Below, piece after piece: positions 56,426-64,000 of a stretch of 64,000 nt of DNA. The position numbers were made by a program, and so were the translations under genes. The stretch's first letter is position 1, and every line of letters begins with the position of its first letter. This stretch comes from Phylloscopus collybita. Its lineage: Eukaryota; Chordata; Aves; Passeriformes; Phylloscopidae. The stretch spans positions 4,706,501 through 4,770,500 of the forward strand of contig JAJNNQ010000029.1 of NCBI GenBank assembly GCA_027886175.1, written 5' to 3'. The notes under the pieces were generated by a model. That model did no database searches and was not told where the DNA came from. It saw nothing but the letters and a program-made list of their open reading frames with translations.

Positions 56426-59223
56426 TCCCTCTATGCCGGGCTCTCCGGGGCTGCCGGGCGCGTCCCTGCGGGTACCGGTGGATGTTGTGCGGGGCCGCTT
56501 GTGCTCAGTGGGTCTCTGTGGGAGCCGCGCCCAGCGCGCTCTCGCCCGCGGAGATGGTCGCAGGCCCTACGGTAGGAGGGGTGCCTGTTTTGCGGGCCTG
56601 GCCGCCGTCGGGTCTGCCCGCGGCCCGGGGCGGAGCCGCCGGTGGCACGGAGCCCCGCGCCAGGCGCGGGACGATCTCGTCCTTGCGCTCCGTGGGCGCG
56701 CAGCCGGCCCGTGCGCCGTGTGCCCTGGCCCTGCCGGTCCCCGAGCGCTGCGGCTCTGCCCGCCCTGCCCCGCCGGAGGGGTAACCCAGCATGGGCATGG
56801 GGTGGAAAATACGGCGGTTGGGGTAACATTGCCCTCATGTGCCTCATGGCCTGCCCAGTGTCTGTTACACTTAACGCTTCTTGGTAGGAGTTTGTTAACA
56901 TTTGGGGTTTGGTTTTGCTTTTTCTTTCTTTTCCTGTTTTTCCTTTTCCTGCCTTTTCTTGCAGTGGTAGAAATCTAGCACAGCAAGTATTTCTTTGGAG
57001 GCATCGGTTCAAATGCTCGACGGAGAATGTTTGAGAAATAGGTTGCACATCAGGGTAGGGTGGTGTTTTTCTTCAGTATAAACTGCTTTCAGACAGCGAG
57101 CTTTGTGTGAGATGTTTAGAAATCCTCAGCTGGACGAACCGTTATGGTTACTTAGAGCAGTAAGTGTTCTATAGGATGTATAGGCAGAAAGTGAATTCCT
57201 TTGTACCTGTATGGTGTAAAAACACCATGAAACTTTTCTATAGCCGTGTGGTGTGAGTGTTGATTTTTGTGTATTAGTTTTTCCAGCATTAGAAAATTAG
57301 CACTCCCGTGAGTGTATTCCCATGAATGATCATTCTTTAAAGAAATACATGTCTGCACTACCTTTATAGGTTATATTTCATGAAAAGGCTTCTCTGTTTT
57401 TCAGGTAGCTTTCAGTGTGTATTTTGTGTAACGCTGAGTGACTGGATGTTGCTGATGGGATCGCCCCACCTTTTGGTTAACCCTTCATTAAATTCTATTT
57501 ATGACCAAAGAGTTTTTCTGGAAATTATATTTCATGCTATGTGTTGTGAGTGCAAGTCTGGAATATCTTTATGTCTTGGACTCAGGAGTGACAAGATGAT
57601 CTCTTTTCCTATTGAATGTCAAGATAATTTTGATACGTGGTTTCTGATGTTTCAGTTCACTTCAGTTCAGTGATTGGGTTTTTTATCCTAGTATAAATTA
57701 AGCAAAAGACCCCTTTTTAAGTTTAACTAAAAAAAACCTTCTGTTCTGCTTTTTTCAGAAAGGGTGGAAATTACCTTAAACCAAGGGGTATGAAGTGGCA
57801 CTTGATGCATGTTTGTGTGAAGCAATACCTGATCTCAGGCTTAACTTTCAGTTCAGGTGTTGGATGTGGCAGTGGTCATATTTTAGTTCAAGAAGTTCAC
57901 AGATTATTTTCCAAATTGAAACTTTTTTGCTTGGAAAATATTCAATTGTATTGTCAGAAGATTTGGATTAGTTACCTTACTACTGCTAGGAGCAACTTCC
58001 CTGAAATTACATGTAGTAAAAAGCGACATGTAAAGAGAAAAGGAGAAGGGCTCACTGAAGTTCGTTTAGCTTACAGAAGGAGTTTGCTATTTCACCTGGT
58101 GTTTGGGTTTTAGTTTAGGAAAGACATTCAACTTTTCACTCAACAGCTTGTCAGCAGTGTGTCTCATGATTACAAGCTTTGCAGTCTTTGAAATTCATGG
58201 TGATACTCTGCTAGACATAGTTGGGGATCACCTGGTTTTTGGCTCTTGATATGTTATTTGAAACGTCTCCTTGAGTTCCAGTATCTGTGAGCTGCCTGCT
58301 CTTAGCAGATTGCTCCTGTGATACGAATTGCTAATGTCCAGGAGCACTGAGTGCTAATCAAGCCGCCCTGGCTCTGGAGTATAACTGTAGTAATTGAAAT
58401 ATTGAAACTCCTTAAAGAACTTAGAGGGGAAGTCAGGTTTCTGGGAGTGAATGTGAGAGTGCTGAACAAGGCAGCTGCTTGTGTGAGATTTGTAACAGCA
58501 GTGTATCTCTGGGTATGTTTTCAGGCCCTGCCACTATCCGCAGCTTAACTGTCCAATATCCTGTGCTAAGCGTAAAGAAGATTATGAACTATCCAGTGTG
58601 TGTCCTGGACACATGGATGATTCGGCATGGTTTCCATTTGGAAATGCAGTAACCATAAAAAGACTGGAAGTAGCAGAGAGGAGGGAGCGCCCAAACATCC
58701 TTCCTTTCTTTTGCAGCATCTGCAGAGGCAACAGTCCTGAAAATGTCACCCTAAAATATTTAATATATTACAAGGCACATAAAAACTTCCACTACTTCCT
58801 TTATAAAACTTAAAATTTCTCAGAAACAGGTTATCCAGGGGTTTACATACTGGAGGTAGGTAATGCTGTTTTAATTGTTCCAAGTGTAATTCATAAGCTA
58901 AATGGTACAAATCAAGATTTTGAAAGTGAAGATGGTTGCTGGGAGTATTATGGGTTTTTATGATTGTGTTTCTGCACACCAGTGAGGTTGAAGGGTTTGA
59001 AGTATATTTGAGTAGATAAATCTGCAACATGGAACCATGGATTTTTTTTTTTTTAAAATCTGGATTACAACCAGTATTGAGGGTTTGCTTTACTTAGTTT
59101 GTTAACTAGGAAGTGTAGATCTTTGAGTTGATTTTTTTGCAGACTGACCTTAACTATCAGTACAGTGTAACCCAAAGGAGCAATTACTGGGTTAAGTGCT
59201 AGAAAGCACCTCTGACATTGTTC

Positions 59224-59324
59224 ATCTATACATACATATATTTATGTATTTTGCTTTGTATCCAAAGCTTAGTGCAGCACAAAATATTTTCAAAGCAAAA
59301 GCTCAGACTTCACTTTTGATTATT
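59224..59324 (+). repeat. left arm of dispersed inverted repeat
   Basis: About 101 bp from CATCTATACAT to CAGACTTCACTTTTGATTAT. It matches the reverse complement of 62091-62191 with about 10 mismatches and no gap (by-eye count). Family not recognised. Confidence 0.85.
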
Positions 59325-62090
59325 ATAACATTGACATTTACCACTGTATTAAGCTTTTCTAAGAGCTAGCAAAAGTTGCTAGGTTTCCAGTTCTTGGGGC
59401 AGGGAAATACTTAGGTTCTGCTGTGGTTGTCCTTTTCCTTCTGGCTATTTTTATTGCTTCCTTCTTCCTCCCTGTGCCATTCACCTTCTACCTGATGAAA
59501 GGGTTATGCTGGCTGGGCAAGAAGTAGCTGACTTTTGCAGTATCTCTGTCAGCTTAAATCACGTAAGCTTTGAACGTGATACTATGTGACTCTGATGACA
59601 GCAAGTTTGTCATATCTTGAAGTAACCCTATGCTTGCAATGCCAGTAACTTTCTAGGAGCTTCTTTCCAGGCAAGAAATAAAGTACTTTTTTTTTTTTTT
59701 TATTCTGCTCCTTTCCCAGCAAACACTTTTCTTGCTTGCTTGCTTAGCTTTTTTGGCTACTTTTGTCAGACTTTGGTTTTACAGTCAAGTGGACTGGTGG
59801 TAAGGGTTGCATGACATGGTTGGCAGCCTGCTGTGAAGGACTTTGGTGCTTCAGTCATCTGTGAAGTTTTATATATGTCATTTTGAATGCCTGATTATAT
59901 GCCGCAGTTTATCTAGTCACGTCAAAAAGTCAGCACTTTGCTATAATGCAGCAATGGGTAAGCTAATCAGCTGACTTTTTTGTTCCCTACTATAAATATT
60001 TATAGCAAATGTCATAAGGGAAAGGCAGTAACTGATTTTCAGAAGCATTTTTTCTTTGACTAGTGAAGATTGTTGGCCTTTTAATTTTGTTTTAGATTTA
60101 TAAATTATACTCTCTTTCACCAAAAACATTTTTTTTTCTTTTTTTTTTCCTGCTTAGAGGACTTGGGTAGTCATTAGATAAGGGATTATTTTATGCAATT
60201 CCACATAGAATCCTAAAATTACATCTGGAAGAAAAGTATCTCTAGTTTTTCTACTATCTTGAATAAACCTTTTCTCATGGAAGAAATACTTCTAAGGTTC
60301 TTTAGGTATATCATAATACTTTGATGGCACTAAAACTTTTTGTACTGCTATACATTAAAGTCTTAGGAAGAGATAGCTGTTCAGTGTGTACTCAGTGCCC
60401 TTTCACCCTATTCTACAATTAAATTAAACAAAACCACCTAGTCCTGATAATTGACTCTCTCTGGGCTATTGACTAGGGCTTTAATTGCTATGCAACACAG
60501 AGTAAGATTCAGCATGGAAGGGGGAAGTCTCTGTTTTTGTTTTCCAGTGCTTATAAAGGTTCAGGAACTGGGCTAGGAATAGTCAACTCCAGGAAACAGA
60601 TTCTCACTACTACATTAATTATCATTCTTTATGTATATGGTTCTGTTCTGGATTGTGATTGAGTACAATGTAGTGTTCCAACTTGAAACTTACTTGTGAA
60701 CCTTGAAGGATTTCCTCAGATTTTTAGGATAGCTTATAGGTAACCAAGGCTTTTATGAATTGTTCTGTGGATTGAGATTTTAGGATATAAAGTGGTTTGT
60801 ACAAGTAACTCTGGCATCTCCAAATAGCTTGTGGGATTTTTTACCTAATATTAGATGTCATGTTTTTGTTAAGGAAATTGTTCATATGCAATAACTTTTC
60901 TAGTTTGTTTAGCTTTGGAATAGAACTGCATTCTTGAAAAAACAACCCAAAACCAAGCCACAACCAACCATTTTTTCAAAAAGATAGTTGTGTAGGTTGT
61001 CATTTGAGACACTGAACTGGAAAACAATATGTTGGGTATGAAAGAGTAAAGGATTAAATAATAGACAGAGGAGCTACTTAAGTTCTAATTGCTGGGACTT
61101 TTGTAAATGGGCAGTCCTCCTTGGGGTGCAAGAGGATGAGATGTGGGAGACTGCACCACTATATTACTAGCAATGGCCATTTCTTACTGCTGTCAAAGAA
61201 AGTATTTTGCTGTCCTGGTGAATAATTCTTTTGCGTAATGTTAGATAACATACTGCTCATTTCTGTATGGTGTGTTATTAGTGTGGTGTTGCCATATATA
61301 GAATGCTGGTTATCATGGTGTTTACCTGCTCTCTACAGTCTTTTTGGGTAGGTTGCTATTGGTACAGTCACCATGACTCTTGCTGGTTATCCTAAATTTT
61401 TAACACAGAGTATGTTCCTAGAAGTGTAAATTCACTTAGGTAAATATTCTGTTCTTGCAAACAATTTACTTCAATGTTTAAAAATGTAAACCACGAGTGG
61501 TGTTTTGGAATTAAGATTGCCTAGAGCACAAAGAATGCAGAAGTCTTTTTATATGGTTTTGTTTAAACTGACTTACAAGTACTTCGAAAAATAATATTTT
61601 GACCCATTAAGAGGTTCTGAGACTTTGGGATGCCTGAAATGAGCTAGTGTGGAAGCTGTGTTTGCTTGTGATTTAATCTGCACCAAACAGGAGAAACTCA
61701 CATGTACTTCTGTGAGAGGTAGAAGGGCTTTTGGAAGCATACCCCGGAATGCAGCCACCTTCAGGGTTTCAGTATAGGTTTTCTTCTGCCTAGCATTTGT
61801 GAACTTTTAAATAATTACGTGTTTTCTCAATTCATAGCTATGGTTTTTCTATTTAATTTTTTGATGTATTGTATTTTGATGCTATCTGTCACCTGAGATT
61901 TTGTACTCCTTCCTTTTTTTGCACACTAATTTGCCATTCTTTTGTACTCTAGCATTTACCAAAGATTTTATTCAGGTACTTGCTTGCACTGTCTGATAAG
62001 CAAGTACACATCAAAATAATGACTTAGTTGCTGCAGACTTTTTAGTGGTTACGTTTTTTTCACCTTTCAAGTCAATAGCTTGGTGATAAT

Positions 62091-62191
62091 CAAAAGTGAA
62101 GTCTGAGCTTTGTCTTTGAAAATATTTTGTGTTGCACCAAGCTTTGGATACAAAGCAAAACATGGAAATGTATATATGTATAGATGAGCAG
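62091..62191 (-). repeat. right arm of dispersed inverted repeat
   Basis: Starts ATAATCAAAAGTGAAGTCTG and ends TATGTATAGATG; the reverse complement of the left arm at about 90% identity. The two arms face each other across about 2.75 kb. Confidence 0.85.
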
Positions 62192-62607
62192 TCTTACAGG
62201 TTTTGCAGAGCTATTGTGGTAGATAGACATAAAAAAGTTAAATTTTGGGTTTTCTCTTGATGAGTATAATTTGATATGTGGTTTTAGCAGCTCCTCTATT
62301 TATGATGATAAAATACTGTATTTTAATATATACTGAACAGACTCAATATGCCTTTCTCTATAATATTTATTAAGAAAATAATATTCTGGAAAATAAAGAC
62401 CTAAGAAAATATAGTGCAAATAGAATAGATTCAGTAGTATTGGTAAACCTTGTATATCCATACTTGACTTTGATTTTTCCGGTTTCACTTGGAGAGAGCT
62501 ATGGTTTTTTTGAATGTAATTACACAGTACTTTGCAGGAAAATCCTAGTATTAGCCATGGAAAATTTCAGACATCTCTGTCTGTTTGAAGTTGTCTGTTT
62601 TCTGATT

Positions 62608-62700
62608 GCGGGGTTTTTTTTTGTTGTTGTTGGGATTTTGTTGGGGTTTTTTTTTATTATTTGGTTGGTTTTCTTTGTGGTTTTTTGGTCTTGCTGGTTT
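62608..62700. repeat. T/G-rich low-complexity block
   Basis: T-runs, TTG units and TTGG units with almost no C on the plus strand. Frames across it are artefacts. Confidence 0.8.
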
Positions 62701-63139
62701 CCTGAGGGGTGAGAGGTTTTTAAGTAAAGAAAATGCAAAGGTATTTAATTTTTTTTTAAAAAAATTACATTTATCCTTCCAAGGCAGGCATATTCTGTGT
62801 TAAAGTATTTTGGTCAACTGAACATGTGAATTCTGTTTATGTAAACTGAGAGTGTCCTTCAGCTTCAGTAACAGAAAGATTATCCTTCTTTTTCCCTAAG
62901 AGAAAATTTTGATAGGCAGGATTTTAGCATGAAAACTCTCTGCGGTTTTGAGAGGTAGGATTTCTTCCAGTTTCTGTGGGGAAGAAAAACCTTACATGAA
63001 AGCAGAGGTGCTGTTGGTTAAAATAAAAGTTTTGAGCCTCAGATGTGACATTATTGTGTGTAATTTATGAGACTTTCTTTCAAGTATGATGTTATTAAAA
63101 TGACAACAGAAATGCTCAGCACTAAACTGTTGTAATGAT

Positions 63140-63480
63140 GACTATATGTTTTTTCTTCCTAGTGTCTAACCTAAACCTTCCTCCTTTTAGTTTAAAGCAA
63201 TTGTGTCACCTCTTCTCCTATCACTGCACACCCTTGTACGAAGTCCCTATGCATCTTTCTGGTAGGCTCTCTCTAGGTGCTGGAAGGCTGCTCTAAGGAC
63301 TCCCCAGAGCCTTCTCATCTCCAGGGTGAAGAGTCCCAACTCTTTCAGCCTTTCTTTATATAGGAGAATTGTTCCATCACTCCAGTCATTTTTATTGCCC
63401 CCTTCTGGACTTGTTCCAACAAGTGTAGATCCTTCTTATGTTGGGACCCACAGAACTTGTGTCAGTAAAATCTCCTCTGA
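63140..63480 (-). mobile_element. CR1 LINE fragment, antisense, diverged
   Basis: Contains CTAGTGTCTAACCTAAACCT, GTTTAAAGCAATTGTGTCAC, TCTCCAGGGTGAAGAGTCCC and ATTGCCCCCTTCTGGACTTG, all antisense CR1 landmarks. Confidence 0.85.
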
Positions 63481-63563
63481 ATCCTGTTATGGCATCTGAT
63501 CAGAACTATTGCTGCCTTGGAGAGACTGAGTATCTTGGTATTCTTATAGTACCTATCTGATTG

Positions 63564-63599
63564 TCTGTCTATCTATCCATCTATCTATCTATCTATCTT
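63564..63599. repeat. (TCTA)n microsatellite
   Basis: Interrupted TCTG/TCTA tetranucleotide run, with the last five units perfect. Confidence 0.9.
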
Positions 63600-64000
63600 G
63601 ATCAACTAGTGTTCAGGAGGATGGAGTTTGTGCAAGTCCTCTGTAGGCACTCCCAGTAATGCCTAATAGACATATCTGAATATCAGGTCTGAATGAAACA
63701 GTGCAAGTTCATTTCTTTAGCCATTGTTTTGAGCAAAAGAAAATTGCTTTGTGATGGTCCTTACCATTTGGTAGTTTTGTGGTTAGAGTATTTATCCAAG
63801 AGCTGTGAGTTCCATGGATTCCATGTTATTCTTAGATTTTGGCAAATGCCAAAATTCCGTACAAAAGGTAAATACTTGGAGGGGGTATGCTCTTTGCTCT
63901 TGCATGAACTTTGTCAGTAAGTGTCAAATTTTCAGGGTATTGAAAAGCTGGATCAGCAGAGAAGGTGGCTCAGTGGTTAAGTGACAAAGAATTCACCTAG

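Larger units (their letters stand above)
56030..56800. promoter_or_regulatory. CpG island, candidate AGTPBP1 promoter
   Basis: Second very GC- and CpG-rich block in the window, with repeated GGGCGG-type motifs and a G-rich quadruplex-like stretch (56401-56425). In human, the gene beyond NAA35 on this side, in divergent orientation, is AGTPBP1. That assignment rests on synteny only. Long frames across the block on both strands are composition artefacts. Confidence 0.6.
56801..64000 (+). other. presumed first intron / non-coding, right edge
   Basis: AT-rich DNA without recognised exons. It holds the inverted repeat pair (59224-59324 and 62091-62191), a T/G-rich low-complexity block (62608-62700), an antisense CR1 (63140-63480) and a TCTA microsatellite (63564-63599). 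Confidence 0.6.

Noticed and set aside
55847..57048. Long open frames across the second CpG island (up to 242 residues)
   Set aside because: Same composition effect; frames start in a CR1 piece and run into GC-rich promoter DNA on both strands.
57000..64000. AGTPBP1 coding exons
   Set aside because: I looked for the start of the known protein on the plus strand and saw no matching exon with splice sites; not called.
1..64000. tRNA, rRNA, CRISPR, operon or bacterial mobile elements
   Set aside because: None seen. Gene structure is eukaryotic, and A/B-box-like fragments such as GGTTCAAATGC near 57006 lack the rest of a tRNA.

Overview
This is vertebrate nuclear DNA: AT-rich, intron-rich, with widely spaced exons, CpG-island promoters and no prokaryotic organisation. 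Many 3'-truncated CR1 LINE pieces point to a bird. A solo LTR of the kind very common in songbird genomes makes a passerine most likely. The gene order GOLM1 / NAA35 / (AGTPBP1 side) is the order known from human 9q21.33. In chicken this block lies on chromosome Z, so a Z-linked segment is inferred, not shown.

Layout. (1) 1-18034, plus strand: the last seven coding exons of GOLM1 (Golgi membrane protein 1 / GP73), with the 5' exons off the left edge. Its introns hold a decayed LTR (about 720-1160), a CR1 fragment (about 12080-12400) and a broken olfactory-receptor fragment in antisense (13050-13240). (2) 18035-22172: the convergent 3' ends of GOLM1 and NAA35. (3) 22173-47850, minus strand: NAA35, the large auxiliary subunit of the NatC N-terminal acetyltransferase. 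All 22 coding exons can be placed. Their summed length is 2178 nt, i.e. 725 residues plus stop, which equals the known human length. A non-coding first exon lies in a CpG island at about 47.2-47.9 kb. Introns carry several CR1 pieces and a solo LTR (43468-44529). (4) 47.9-56.0 kb: intergenic DNA with CR1 fragments. (5) About 56.03-56.8 kb: a second CpG island with a plausible plus-strand first exon ending at 56293. By synteny it is the best candidate for the AGTPBP1 promoter; no coding exon of that gene was found before the right edge. (6) 56.3-64 kb: presumed first intron, with an approximately 100-bp, roughly 90% identical inverted repeat pair about 2.75 kb apart.

Functions. GOLM1 is a Golgi type II membrane protein and NAA35 a cytosolic, ribosome-associated acetyltransferase subunit. 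They are neighbours by conserved synteny, and nothing in the sequence suggests a joint pathway. I found no exotic new system. The most unusual items are a GC-AG intron in NAA35, the antisense olfactory-receptor relic, the inverted repeat pair near 59.2/62.1 kb, a perfect 30-bp palindrome beside a CR1 end, and two CpG-island promoters each flanked by a CR1 piece.
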